Shown: positions 8,798 through 16,538, counted from the first letter of the stretch. The stretch is DNA of 32,388 nucleotides from an uncultured Syntrophaceae bacterium (GCA_903893135.1 CAITLA010000054.1:1-32388); one strand, 5' to 3'. Program-made: numbers and translations. The notes: generated by a model not told the origin, from the sequence alone.

Positions 8798-9115
8798 ATG
8801 TTCGGCATCGGTTTGCCTGAGCTCATCGTAATAGCAATTATCGCATTGCTCGTCGTGGGTCCCAAGAAGCTGCCAGACCTTGCAAAATCCCTGGGCAAAG
8901 GCTTCTCCGAATTTCGCAGGGCGACCGATGATGTAACGGAAAACATCAAGCAAACGCTGCGGCCGGATGATGTTAAAAAAGAAGTCAATGACTTTGAAGA
9001 TTCACTGCTGTATGGTAAGAGCAATGACCAGGATGACCATAAGTCCTCTCCGCCAGGCGGAGAGGAAAGAAGAGAAAACCCCCACAAAGATTCCACCTTT
9101 AAAGCTCAATCTTGA
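8798..9115 (+). CDS. tatA: Twin-arginine translocase TatA/TatB family subunit
   Basis: A single-span Tat component of 105 residues. It has a short N-terminal transmembrane helix (GIGLPELIVIAIIALLVVG, about 3-21), the hinge GPKKLPDLAKSLGKG, then an amphipathic helix (FSEFRRATDDVTENIKQTL) and a charged, Pro/Gly/Lys-rich tail. A Glu sits at position 8, a residue important in TatB and some bifunctional TatA proteins, so the TatA or TatB role is not settled. No second copy is in the window. The ATG at 8798 has AGAGG 9 bases upstream and follows the strong promoter at 8734-8761. It heads an operon with tatC, which starts 53 bases downstream, and the penicillin-binding protein gene. Confidence 0.93.
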   Translation: MFGIGLPELIVIAIIALLVVGPKKLPDLAKSLGKGFSEFRRATDDVTENIKQTLRPDDVKKEVNDFEDSLLYGKSNDQDDHKSSPPGGEERRENPHKDSTFKAQS

Positions 9116-9168
9116 CTTCACACATCGACAAAGAATTCATTTTAAGAGGAGCCGCTGATAACTAATCT

Positions 9169-9939
9169 ATGGAAGATCCTGTAGAAGAAAAAATGCCCTT
9201 TACCTCTCATCTGGAAGAATTACGGACCAGAATCATCCGCATAATCATTGCAGCAGCTATCGGTTTTGGCGTCTGCTGGTATTTTAAGGAATGGCTTTTT
9301 CAGATCATTACAAGACCTCTGCACCAGGTCCTGCCCCCAAACAGCTTTATGATATATACCAGCCTGCCAGAGGCGTTTTTTAACTACATGAAAATCTCTT
9401 TCTATGCGTCCCTTTTTCTTATAAGCCCCTACATACTTTATCAACTGTGGAAATTCATCTCACCCGGTCTCTATAAGTCAGAGAAAAAATATATGTTTCC
9501 GTTCGTTATCTCTTCTACGATTCTGTTTATCTGCGGCATACTGTTCGGATATTATCTTGCCCTTCCTCCGGCATTCAGCTTTTTTGTGGAATTTTCGTCA
9601 GACTTTCTCAAACCCATGTTTTCAATGCGTGAGTATCTTTCCCTCTCCCTGAAGCTCCTGCTTGCGTTTGGTGTGTCCTTTGAACTCCCTGTTGTTATCT
9701 TTTTCTTAGCCAGAATCGGTGTTGTAAATTCAAAAATGTTGTCGCGAAACAGGCGTTACGCCATCCTTATAATATTTATCGCTGCTGCCATCCTGACGCC
9801 TTCCCCTGATGCACTAACCCAGATTATCATGGCTGTCCCCTTGATGGGTCTTTATGAGATTGGTATAATCGTGTCCAAATTAGCCGAAAAGAAACGCCCC
9901 AAAGCAGAAGATTTGAAAGACGATCAAAAGGAAATATGA
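9169..9939 (+). CDS. tatC: Twin-arginine translocase subunit TatC
   Basis: TatC is the multi-span receptor for twin-arginine signal peptides. The 256-residue protein has the diagnostic cytoplasmic start PFTSHLEELRTRI (about residues 10-22), then six hydrophobic segments. The conserved LLLAFGVSFELPVVIFFLARIG block carries the functionally important F-ELPV residues. The C-terminus is a charged cytoplasmic tail. An in-frame stop at 9163-9165 fixes the ATG at 9169 as the earliest start. The nearest Shine-Dalgarno-like AAGAGGAG is about 17 bases away, longer than usual, so translation may be modest. The last four bases overlap the start of the next gene (ATGA), which couples it to the penicillin-binding protein. 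Confidence 0.97.
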   Translation: MEDPVEEKMPFTSHLEELRTRIIRIIIAAAIGFGVCWYFKEWLFQIITRPLHQVLPPNSFMIYTSLPEAFFNYMKISFYASLFLISPYILYQLWKFISPGLYKSEKKYMFPFVISSTILFICGILFGYYLALPPAFSFFVEFSSDFLKPMFSMREYLSLSLKLLLAFGVSFELPVVIFFLARIGVVNSKMLSRNRRYAILIIFIAAAILTPSPDALTQIIMAVPLMGLYEIGIIVSKLAEKKRPKAEDLKDDQKEI

Positions 9940-11978
9940 GACGTAAAGACAAAAAAGCTCACCTTAAACACTCCCGTATGGGCATAGTATTGTTGATAGC
10001 CACACTGTGCTTTCTCATTCTGACAATTATAGTAGGCGGTATCTTGTACTATGTCCTTCACCAGGAATTGCCCAGCATTGCAGCCTTAAAGGACTACCGT
10101 CCCAGCATCGCAACGCGGGTGTACGCAGACAATAATGAACTAATCGATGAATTTTTCATGGAAGATAGAAAAATCATTAAGCTGTCCGAAGTTCCAAAGG
10201 TGGTCATTCAGGCCTTCGTGGCCGCGGAAGATGCGAGATTTTATCAGCATACTGGCTTCGATTTGGTGAGCATGACAAGGGCTTTTTATAAGAATATCGA
10301 AGCCGGTCGCATAGTTCAGGGAGGAAGCACCATAACACAGCAGGTGGCTAAATCCCTGTATCTGTCTTCGGAAAGAAGCTACGTGAGAAAAATCAAGGAG
10401 GCCATCCTGGCCTATAAGATTGACAAGTATCTTTCCAAAGACGAAATCATGAACTTATACCTCAACCACATATATTTAGGGCACGGCACTTACGGCATTG
10501 AGGCAGCATCACAAGGATATTTTGGAAAAAGCGCTAGAAATCTGAACCTCGTTGAAGCCTCACTCCTGGCCGGTCTTCCCAAGGCGCCCAGCAGCTATTC
10601 TCCTTTCCTCCATCTTGACAAGGCTCGCCAGAGACAGGCATACGTGCTTGAGAGGATGGTCGAAGACGAATATATCACCGCGGCAGAGAAAGAGCGGGCC
10701 CTTGCAGCGCCCATAATCCTCAAGTCCATCAGACCTAAAGAAAAAATTGCCCCTTACTTTGTCGAAAACATTCGCAAATACATTATGGAAAAATACGGGA
10801 GCGACGTACTGTACAAAGAAGGTCTTGAGGTTTTTACTACCCTTAACATAGAAATGCAGAAAGCGGCAAGGGACGCCGTGGAAAGAGGCCTTCAAGAATT
10901 GGAAGAACGGGAGAAATATGAGAAGGGGCTCGTTCAGGGGGCTCTTCTCTGTATGGATGTGAAGACCGGTGCTATCACGGCTATGGTCGGGGGCAGGGAT
11001 TTCAAAAAGAGTGAATTCAACCGTGCCACCCAGTCACGGAGGCAGCCGGGATCAGCATTTAAGCCATTTATATACACAGCCGCTTTCGACAAGGGCATGA
11101 CGCCATCAACACGGATTCTGGATGCCCCCATTGTCTATGAGGACAGAGCCTCGCCAGACGGTCTCTGGAAACCAAGAAACTTTGACGGGAAATTCAATGG
11201 GCCGACCACCCTTAGAAGTGCCCTCGTGCAGTCAAGGAATATCATTACGATAAAGGTTCTCCAGGAGATTGGGGTCGATTATGCCGCCGCATATGCTACG
11301 AATATGGGGATAACTTCTCCTCTGTCAAGGACTCTATCCCTGGCACTGGGGACATCGGGCGTCACCCTTCAGGAAATGGTCAGGGGATACGGCGTCCTGG
11401 CAAACCAGGGCAAACGGGTCGTTCCTTTCTTCATCAGGAAAATCGTTGATCGAACAGGTCATATCTTTGAAGAGGCCCAGGTAAAAAGCGAGGATGTTAT
11501 CGATTCCCGAATAGCATTTATGACATCCTATGTAATGCAAGATGTCGTGGAAAGCGGAACGGGGAGACGGGTAAAGAGCATCGGCAGGCCTGTTGCAGGC
11601 AAAACGGGAACGACAGATGATACGAGAGATGCCTGGTTCATAGGCTTTACGCCGTCTCTGGTGGCAGGGGTATGGGTTGGTTTTGACCAGGAAAGCTCCC
11701 TCGGCAGAGAAGAAGTGGGGGGCAGGGCTGCAGCGCCCATATGGCTCTATTTTATGGAAAAAGCCCTGCAAGGCAGGGCCAGGGAAGTTTTTCCCGTCCC
11801 GGACGGAATTGTTTTCATCAAGGTAGACCCTCACACGGGTATTCCGGCGACACGGTCGACCCAGGATGCCATATTCGAGAGCTTTCTCGAGGGTACCACA
11901 GGGACTCGTGCAGTACCCATAGAAATTAAGGAGGCGCAGGAGGAAACCAACGGACGCGATAAGGACAGTCCCCGTTAA
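9936..11978 (+). CDS. Class A penicillin-binding protein (PBP1A type), glycosyltransferase plus transpeptidase
   Basis: A bifunctional peptidoglycan synthase of 680 residues. A cytoplasmic basic start is followed by one transmembrane span (about 16-40). The GT51 glycosyltransferase domain has catalytic Glu98 in AAEDARFYQHTGFD and GGSTITQQ at 129-136. The transpeptidase domain has the active Ser373 and Lys376 in QPGSAFKPF, the SRN motif in VQSRNIITIKV, and KTG at 556-558. At 680 residues it is shorter than E. coli PBP1A (about 850), consistent with lack of the inserted OB-like domain. Its ATG overlaps the tatC stop. No clear terminator follows, but a new promoter begins 22 bases after its stop. 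The Tat pairing may be incidental. Confidence 0.95.
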   Translation: MRRKDKKAHLKHSRMGIVLLIATLCFLILTIIVGGILYYVLHQELPSIAALKDYRPSIATRVYADNNELIDEFFMEDRKIIKLSEVPKVVIQAFVAAEDARFYQHTGFDLVSMTRAFYKNIEAGRIVQGGSTITQQVAKSLYLSSERSYVRKIKEAILAYKIDKYLSKDEIMNLYLNHIYLGHGTYGIEAASQGYFGKSARNLNLVEASLLAGLPKAPSSYSPFLHLDKARQRQAYVLERMVEDEYITAAEKERALAAPIILKSIRPKEKIAPYFVENIRKYIMEKYGSDVLYKEGLEVFTTLNIEMQKAARDAVERGLQELEEREKYEKGLVQGALLCMDVKTGAITAMVGGRDFKKSEFNRATQSRRQPGSAFKPFIYTAAFDKGMTPSTRILDAPIVYEDRASPDGLWKPRNFDGKFNGPTTLRSALVQSRNIITIKVLQEIGVDYAAAYATNMGITSPLSRTLSLALGTSGVTLQEMVRGYGVLANQGKRVVPFFIRKIVDRTGHIFEEAQVKSEDVIDSRIAFMTSYVMQDVVESGTGRRVKSIGRPVAGKTGTTDDTRDAWFIGFTPSLVAGVWVGFDQESSLGREEVGGRAAAPIWLYFMEKALQGRAREVFPVPDGIVFIKVDPHTGIPATRSTQDAIFESFLEGTTGTRAVPIEIKEAQEETNGRDKDSPR

Positions 11979-11999
11979 AGACAGTAGCCCAAAAATTAC

Positions 12000-12027
12000 T
12001 TGACAAATCTAACTTTTGGTATAAGAT
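12000..12027 (+). promoter_or_regulatory. Promoter of the first ilv operon
   Basis: A perfect TTGACA at 12000-12005 is followed after 16 bases by TAAGAT (12022-12027). An overlapping TATAAG gives a better -10 hexamer but a 14-base spacer. Transcription would start near 12034, just before the leader peptide. Confidence 0.65.
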
Positions 12028-12060
12028 CAGGTCAGTAAATTACTTAATAAGGGCAAGCAA

Positions 12061-12150
12061 ATGACCCGTCACAGCCTGAGCAACAATATGCCTATCGTAG
12101 CCGTAGTAGTAGTATCTGTACTTCGGGGGACCGCTGCTCGGTTTCTGTGA
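12061..12150 (+). CDS. Val/Leu-rich leader peptide of the ilvB1 operon (attenuator sensor)
   Basis: An open frame of 29 codons between the promoter and ilvB1. It contains MPIVAVVVVSVL at residues 10-21, with six Val (every one GTA), one Ile and three Leu in total. AAGGG lies 7 bases before the ATG at 12061, and an internal in-frame ATG at 12088 is an alternative start. The peptide resembles in design the E. coli ilvB leader (ivbL), which has a run of Val codons plus Leu and no Ile. Starvation for Val-tRNA would stall ribosomes at 12097-12120. Bases 12124-12134, just after the control codons, can pair with 12175-12184 and so break the terminator stem that follows. Confidence 0.85.
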   Translation: MTRHSLSNNMPIVAVVVVSVLRGTAARFL

Positions 12151-12170
12151 TTGAATGACATAGAACTAAG

Positions 12171-12202
12171 AGCCGCGGGCCCCGCTAACCCGCGGCTTTT
12201 TT
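12171..12202 (+). terminator. Attenuator terminator of the ilvB1 operon
   Basis: AGCCGCGGG (12171-12179) pairs perfectly with CCCGCGGCT (12189-12197) across a 9-base loop and runs into six T. A competing antiterminator is visible. CGGGG (12124-12128) pairs with CCCCG (12180-12184), and CCGC (12131-12134) pairs with GCGG (12175-12178). These nine GC pairs would occupy the left arm of the terminator. Confidence 0.88.
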
Positions 12203-12211
12203 GTGCTTATG

Positions 12212-12250
12212 AAGCCGCTGTGCAGATGAACTGGCGGCTTTTCTGTTTTC
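12212..12250 (+). terminator. Second, weaker hairpin with T-rich tail before ilvB1
   Basis: AAGCCGC (12212-12218) pairs with GCGGCTT (12234-12240), followed by TTCTGTTTTC. Its left arm is also complementary to the right arm of the preceding terminator (GCGGCTT, 12192-12198), so the two hairpins can rearrange. It ends 19 bases before ilvB1. Confidence 0.55.
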
Positions 12251-12269
12251 TGAATAGCAAGGAGCAAAT

Positions 12270-13943
12270 ATGGAAACCATTGGCGCAGATATAGTTATAC
12301 AAATCTTAAGAGAAGAAGGTGTTGATGTAATCTTCGGATACCCGGGGGCAAACACCCTACCCATTCATGACCGGTTGATAAACAGCCAGGTCCGTCATTA
12401 CCTCATGCGACACGAACAGGCAGCAGCTCATGCTGCTGACGGCTACGCGCGTGCTACCGGCAAAGTAGGCGTCTGCATCGCCACGTCTGGGCCCGGGGCT
12501 ACCAATCTGGTGACAGGTATTGCCACGGCCTTCATGGACTCAACACCCATGGTCGCCCTTACGGCACAGGTGAGCACGAGCCTCCTGGGACATGACGCCT
12601 TCCAGGAGACGGACATCATCGGGATAACATTGCCTATCACAAAACACAGTTACCAGGTGCATGATGTGAATAATCTTGCAGCAACACTGAGGCAGGCATT
12701 TGAACTCGCCACGACTGGCAGGCCGGGTCCGGTCTTAGTGGATATCCCCCGCGACATTCTCTCCTCGAAATGCCAACCGGCAGAAAAACAAGCGGAACCC
12801 GTGCTGAAGATAAACAACAAGGCTTCGGAAGATCACGAACAGCTGGAGAAAATTGCCAAGACATTGAATCAGAGTGAAAGACCTATCCTCATCATCGGAG
12901 GAGGAGTTAAACTTAGCAATGCCTTTCGCCTGATCCGCGAGCTTATAGAAAGGGCGAAGATCCCCTTCGTTACAACGATGATGGGCATCGGTTCCGTAGA
13001 TTCCGTTAATGGATACAGCCTGGGATTGATAGGAACACACGGGAATGAACTGGCAAACCGGATGGTGCATCAATGCGATTTTATTCTGGCCATAGGTACA
13101 CGCTTCTCAGATCGCAGTACAGCACTTATTGAAGAATTCGCGCCTCTGGCGAAAATTGCCCAGATCGATATCGATCCCACCTCAATCGGCAAGAGCATCA
13201 AGATTAATCTGCCGTACGTCGGTGATATTCGTGATGCCCTTACGGCGTTGCTGCCCCTCGTTGACGAGAAGGAAAAGTCGGAGTGGCTACAGAGGATCCA
13301 GGCGGAGCGTGAAGCCATTGACGATAAAGTCGCTGACACCGGGTGCGGACAGGCGGGAGATTTTATTCGGATGGTACAGGAGGCCATGCCTATCGAAACA
13401 ACGGTGACTGCGGATGTGGGATTGAACCAGATATGGACAGTGCGCACCTGGCAGGCACGCAGCCCCCGCAGTCTCATTACGAGCGGCGGCATGGGTACAA
13501 TGGGATTCAGCCTGCCCGCCGCGATCGGCGCCAAGGTCGGCACTCCGGAGAGGGCAGTCGTCGCTATCACAGGCGACGGAGGATTCTATATGAACATCCA
13601 GGAACTGGCTACTATCGGCTACTACAATTTACCAATAAAGATTGTCGTCATCAATAACGGCCATCTGGGGATGATCCGCCAGATTCAGGATCTTTTTTAC
13701 AATGCCCGCTTTACCTCTATTGATTTGGGAAGCAAGGTTGATTTTGTGACGGTTGCCCGGGGGTTCGGTATCCCGGGGAGCAAGGTTGCCGTGGATAGAG
13801 ATCCAAAGGCGGGCATCGAAGCTATGGTTAAAGCCGATGGCCCGTACCTGCTGGAAGCCGTTGTTGATCCGGAAAACTATGTATACCCCATCATACCGCC
13901 GGGATGCTCGAATATCGAGATGATGTACGACAGACTTGACTGA
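12270..13943 (+). CDS. ilvB: Acetohydroxyacid synthase catalytic subunit 1, Trp-lacking variant
   Basis: A ThDP- and FAD-type AHAS large subunit of 557 residues. It condenses pyruvate with pyruvate (to Val/Leu) or 2-ketobutyrate (to Ile). The FGYPGANTLP start, the catalytic-Glu motif MRHEQAAAHAADGYAR and the ThDP motif GDGGFYMNIQELATIGYYNLPIKIVVINN are intact. The substrate-pocket motif is LGMIRQIQDLFY. Ile472 replaces the Trp of RQWQ that confers 2-ketobutyrate preference, whereas Met is kept. E. coli AHAS I likewise lacks this Trp (HQQQ). The usual RFDDR is RFSDR. AAGGAG lies 5 bases before the ATG. The gene follows a Val/Leu leader attenuator and is paired with its own small subunit 23 bases downstream. 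I infer mainly acetolactate formation. A catabolic synthase is less likely given the adjacent ACT subunit. Confidence 0.93.
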   Translation: METIGADIVIQILREEGVDVIFGYPGANTLPIHDRLINSQVRHYLMRHEQAAAHAADGYARATGKVGVCIATSGPGATNLVTGIATAFMDSTPMVALTAQVSTSLLGHDAFQETDIIGITLPITKHSYQVHDVNNLAATLRQAFELATTGRPGPVLVDIPRDILSSKCQPAEKQAEPVLKINNKASEDHEQLEKIAKTLNQSERPILIIGGGVKLSNAFRLIRELIERAKIPFVTTMMGIGSVDSVNGYSLGLIGTHGNELANRMVHQCDFILAIGTRFSDRSTALIEEFAPLAKIAQIDIDPTSIGKSIKINLPYVGDIRDALTALLPLVDEKEKSEWLQRIQAEREAIDDKVADTGCGQAGDFIRMVQEAMPIETTVTADVGLNQIWTVRTWQARSPRSLITSGGMGTMGFSLPAAIGAKVGTPERAVVAITGDGGFYMNIQELATIGYYNLPIKIVVINNGHLGMIRQIQDLFYNARFTSIDLGSKVDFVTVARGFGIPGSKVAVDRDPKAGIEAMVKADGPYLLEAVVDPENYVYPIIPPGCSNIEMMYDRLD

Positions 13944-13966
13944 AAAATAACTGCGGAGGATCTACC

Positions 13967-14479
13967 ATGTTAAGAAAAGTGCGCGAACAGGAACAGACCA
14001 TTTCCATTCTGGTCAACAATCAGCCGGGCGTGCTGTCCCGTGTGGGAGGTGTGTTTGGCCGCCATGGATACAACATCAAGAGCCTCTGCGTGGCAGAAAC
14101 GACGAACCCCGACGTTTCGAGAATTACCCTGACCAGTGAATCGGATCCTGATTTTACTGAAAAGATAAAAAAACAGCTGGACAAGCTGGTAGATATAATC
14201 GATGTCTCCGATGTCTCTGGACAGGCCTACATTCAGAGAGAGTTAATGATGATTGGCGTTACTGTCAAAGAGGGGGCATATTCGGAGATCATGCGGGCAA
14301 TTGAACTGTTCGGCTGCAGAATCGTCACCATGACAACGGATTATTTCATCCTGGAATTGACTGGCCAGCCGGATGAAACAGCAGCATTCCTGAAATTCTT
14401 CCAGTTATTCGGTGTGGAAGAAATAAATAGAACCGGGTCAATTGCTATTGAGAGAACGAAGCCCAAAAGAAAAATCTAG
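13967..14479 (+). CDS. ilvN: Acetohydroxyacid synthase regulatory subunit 1 (ACT domain)
   Basis: The small AHAS subunit, 170 residues, stimulates the catalytic subunit and mediates feedback inhibition, usually by valine. The N-terminal ACT domain reads ISILVNNQPGVLSRVGGVFGRHGYNIKSL. The effector-site Gly21 (Gly14 of E. coli IlvH) and Asn36 (Asn29) are both kept, so valine binding is expected to be normal. The C-terminal second ACT-like half follows (REMM-like RELMMIGVTVKEG, then RTGSIAIER). GGAGG lies 8 bases before the ATG at 13967. It pairs with ilvB1 by position and ends about 20 bases before the promoter of the second ilv operon. The contrast with IlvH2, which has Asp at the Gly position, is informative. 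Confidence 0.95.
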   Translation: MLRKVREQEQTISILVNNQPGVLSRVGGVFGRHGYNIKSLCVAETTNPDVSRITLTSESDPDFTEKIKKQLDKLVDIIDVSDVSGQAYIQRELMMIGVTVKEGAYSEIMRAIELFGCRIVTMTTDYFILELTGQPDETAAFLKFFQLFGVEEINRTGSIAIERTKPKRKI

Positions 14480-14497
14480 AAAAATTATAAAATATTC

Positions 14498-14526
14498 TTG
14501 ACAATATTATGGGAGGCTGTTAAGAA
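14498..14526 (+). promoter_or_regulatory. Promoter of the second ilv operon
   Basis: A perfect TTGACA at 14498-14503 has a weak -10 TAAGAA after 17 bases (14521-14526). The first ilv promoter also has a perfect -35 and a TAAGAT-type -10, so the two may share control. Transcription would start near 14533. Confidence 0.5.
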
Positions 14527-14554
14527 GATCACTAAAGTGAGGAATGATAACTAT

Positions 14555-14632
14555 ATGGACGCGTTTAACATCGCAAACATCGTCATAATTATTATCGGGA
14601 TAATCATTCCCTTCCATAGGGGGGCTGGATGA
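14555..14632 (+). CDS. Ile-rich leader peptide of the ilvB2 operon (attenuator sensor)
   Basis: An open frame of 25 codons containing NIVIIIIGIIIP at residues 8-19. Nine of 25 residues are Ile (ATC, ATT and ATA mixed), one is Val and none is Leu. GAGGA lies 11 bases before the ATG at 14555. The frame stops at TGA 14630-14632, about 30 bases before a strong terminator. Ribosomes stalled at the Ile codons (14570-14608) would leave 14634-14641 free. That stretch can pair with 14656-14659 and 14667-14670 and so block the left arm of the terminator. A ribosome at the stop codon would cover it. The design matches a classical amino-acid attenuator tuned to isoleucine. Confidence 0.85.
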   Translation: MDAFNIANIVIIIIGIIIPFHRGAG

Positions 14633-14662
14633 TGGTTTGCGCTTAGTACATAGTTCGCAGTT

Positions 14663-14699
14663 AAAAAACCGTTACCAGCCAAAGGTAACGGTTTTTTTT
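14663..14699 (+). terminator. Attenuator terminator of the ilvB2 operon
   Basis: AACCGTTACC (14667-14676) pairs with GGTAACGGTT (14684-14693) across the loop AGCCAAA, and flanking A and T runs extend the stem to 14 bp (14663-14697). The T run is eight long (14692-14699). A weaker alternative stem (GGTT with AACC, TGCG with CGCA) upstream would compete with it. Confidence 0.9.
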
Positions 14700-14710
14700 G
14701 GAGAAATGTC

Positions 14711-14759
14711 CCTGCAGGTGTTAAGCGGGGAAAGTCCCCGTCCTCACCTTCCATGCAGG
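14711..14759 (+). other. Nested stem structure in the ilvB2 leader
   Basis: Three nested perfect stems are visible: CCTGCA/TGCAGG (14711-14716/14754-14759), GGTG/CACC (14717-14720/14745-14748) and CGGGGA/TCCCCG (14726-14731/14735-14740). There is no T run, so it is not a terminator. It lies after the attenuator and about 45 bases before the ilvB2 start. It may be an mRNA-stability or processing element. Confidence 0.5.
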
Positions 14760-14805
14760 TGGAGGACACTGGAGGAGGGGATTCATAACAAGGGGGTAGA
14801 GAAAA

Positions 14806-16494
14806 GTGAAGTTAACGGGAGCACAGGTTCTTTTTAATGCTTTGGAACAGGAGAAAGTTGATACCATCTTTGGTTTTCCGGGTGGAGCCGTGCTCGACAT
14901 TTTTGATGAGCTGTACAGAAGGAAAATCAAGAACATTTTAGTGCGGCATGAACAGGGCGCCATTCACGCAGCCGACGGATATGCCAGGGTTTCCGGCAAG
15001 GTCGGTGTATGCCTGGTTACGTCAGGTCCCGGAGCAACCAACACGGTTACCGGTATCGCCAATGCGTTCATGGATTCCATCCCTGTCGTCGTGCTGACAG
15101 GTCAGGTGGCGACCTCTTTGATTGGCGGCGACGCCTTCCAGGAAGTGGACATCACCGGTATTACAAGGCCATGCACGAAGCATAATTTTCTGGTCAGGCG
15201 GATTGACGACCTGGGACGCATCGTCAGGGAGGCTTTTGACATTGCCCGGGGAGGACGCCCCGGTCCGGTCCTGATTGACATTCCCAAGGATATTACACGG
15301 TCTCTCATAGAGGATACTGATGTATCCTGGACATCAAGTCTTTCTAATAACAACCAGAAGGCTTCTATCGAAGATGCATGTGCGAAGGCCCTCGACATGA
15401 TCAGGAAAGCTGAAAGACCGCTCATAATCTCAGGTGGCGGTGTGTTGCTCGGGCGTGCGCCCGATGAGTTGAGAGCTTTCGTAAAAATGCTTAACGTGCC
15501 CATTACCTCGACCCTTATGGGGATCGGGGCGTTTCCCGCTTCCGACCCCCACTGGCTCGGTATGCCGGGGATGCATGGCACATATTATGCCAACATGGCA
15601 ATCAGTCATTGCGACCTCTTAATCGCCTTGGGTGTCCGGTTTGATGATCGGGTCACTTCAAAGCTTGACGCCTTTGCGCCCCACGCCAAGGTCCTTCACA
15701 TCGACATTGACCCTGCGTCCATCGATAAATTTGTAAAGACGCATCTGTCGATCGCAAGCGATTGCAAGCCCGTGTTGCAGCTTCTCAATAAGTGGATAGG
15801 CGACGATAGTTTTGTAATCCCTGAAAAACAAACGAAGGCATGGCTCGATCAGATTGACCAGTGGAAAAAGTTTGCCCCTATGACATACTGCCAGACTGAC
15901 AAAATCAAGCCTCAATTTGTCGTTGAGACACTTTATCGTCTCACGGAAGGAAAAGCGATCATCGCGACAGAAGTGGGGCAGAACCAGATGTGGGCAGCAC
16001 AATTTTATCATTTCGATTACCCTTATTCATGGATTACGTCGGGCGGGTTGGGAACAATGGGTTATGGATTTCCGGCTGCCATCGGCGCGCAGGTTGCGCG
16101 TCCTGACAAGGTCGTCGTAGATATTGCCGGAGATGGAAGTATCCAGATGAACATTCAGGAACTGGCAACGGCTGTTAATTATGACCTTCCCGTTAAGATA
16201 GTCATTCTCAACAACGGATTTTTAGGCATGGTTCGCCAATGGCAGGAACTATTCTACGGAAAGCGTTATTCCCAAAGCAATATATCCAATGTGCCTGACT
16301 TTGTGAAACTTGCCGAGGCTTACGGCGCTGTGGGCCTGCGGGCGACACGCCCCGAAGAGGTGGAGACCACATTAAGGAAGGGTCTTGATACTCCAAAGAC
16401 GGTCGTAATGGATTTCCATGTCGAACCCGAGGAGGGTGTATACCCCATGGTTACACCAGGCGCGGCGATCACAGATATGGTCTTAAGCAAATAG
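14806..16494 (+). CDS. ilvB: Acetohydroxyacid synthase catalytic subunit 2, canonical
   Basis: A second AHAS large subunit, 562 residues. It has FGFPGGAVLDIFD, the catalytic-Glu motif VRHEQGAIHAADGYAR, RFDDRVT, and the ThDP motif GDGSIQMNIQELATAVNYDLPVKIVILNN. The substrate motif LGMVRQWQELFY keeps Trp479, the residue that makes AHAS prefer 2-ketobutyrate as second substrate, so this isozyme should supply isoleucine efficiently. The start is GTG at 14806 with AGGGGG 9 bases upstream. It heads the block ilvB2-ilvH2-ilvC-ilvD behind an Ile-rich leader attenuator. Clear divergence from IlvB1 across the whole length indicates an old paralogue pair, not a recent tandem duplication. Confidence 0.96.
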   Translation: MKLTGAQVLFNALEQEKVDTIFGFPGGAVLDIFDELYRRKIKNILVRHEQGAIHAADGYARVSGKVGVCLVTSGPGATNTVTGIANAFMDSIPVVVLTGQVATSLIGGDAFQEVDITGITRPCTKHNFLVRRIDDLGRIVREAFDIARGGRPGPVLIDIPKDITRSLIEDTDVSWTSSLSNNNQKASIEDACAKALDMIRKAERPLIISGGGVLLGRAPDELRAFVKMLNVPITSTLMGIGAFPASDPHWLGMPGMHGTYYANMAISHCDLLIALGVRFDDRVTSKLDAFAPHAKVLHIDIDPASIDKFVKTHLSIASDCKPVLQLLNKWIGDDSFVIPEKQTKAWLDQIDQWKKFAPMTYCQTDKIKPQFVVETLYRLTEGKAIIATEVGQNQMWAAQFYHFDYPYSWITSGGLGTMGYGFPAAIGAQVARPDKVVVDIAGDGSIQMNIQELATAVNYDLPVKIVILNNGFLGMVRQWQELFYGKRYSQSNISNVPDFVKLAEAYGAVGLRATRPEEVETTLRKGLDTPKTVVMDFHVEPEEGVYPMVTPGAAITDMVLSK

Positions 16495-16538
16495 GATAGA
16501 CTGGAATATATCAAATTTATTGTGAGGTGAACGAGCTT

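Noticed and set aside
12270-16494. Recent tandem duplication of ilvB-ilvN
   Set aside because: The two pairs differ throughout, including key active-site and effector-site residues, and have unrelated leaders. They are old paralogues.
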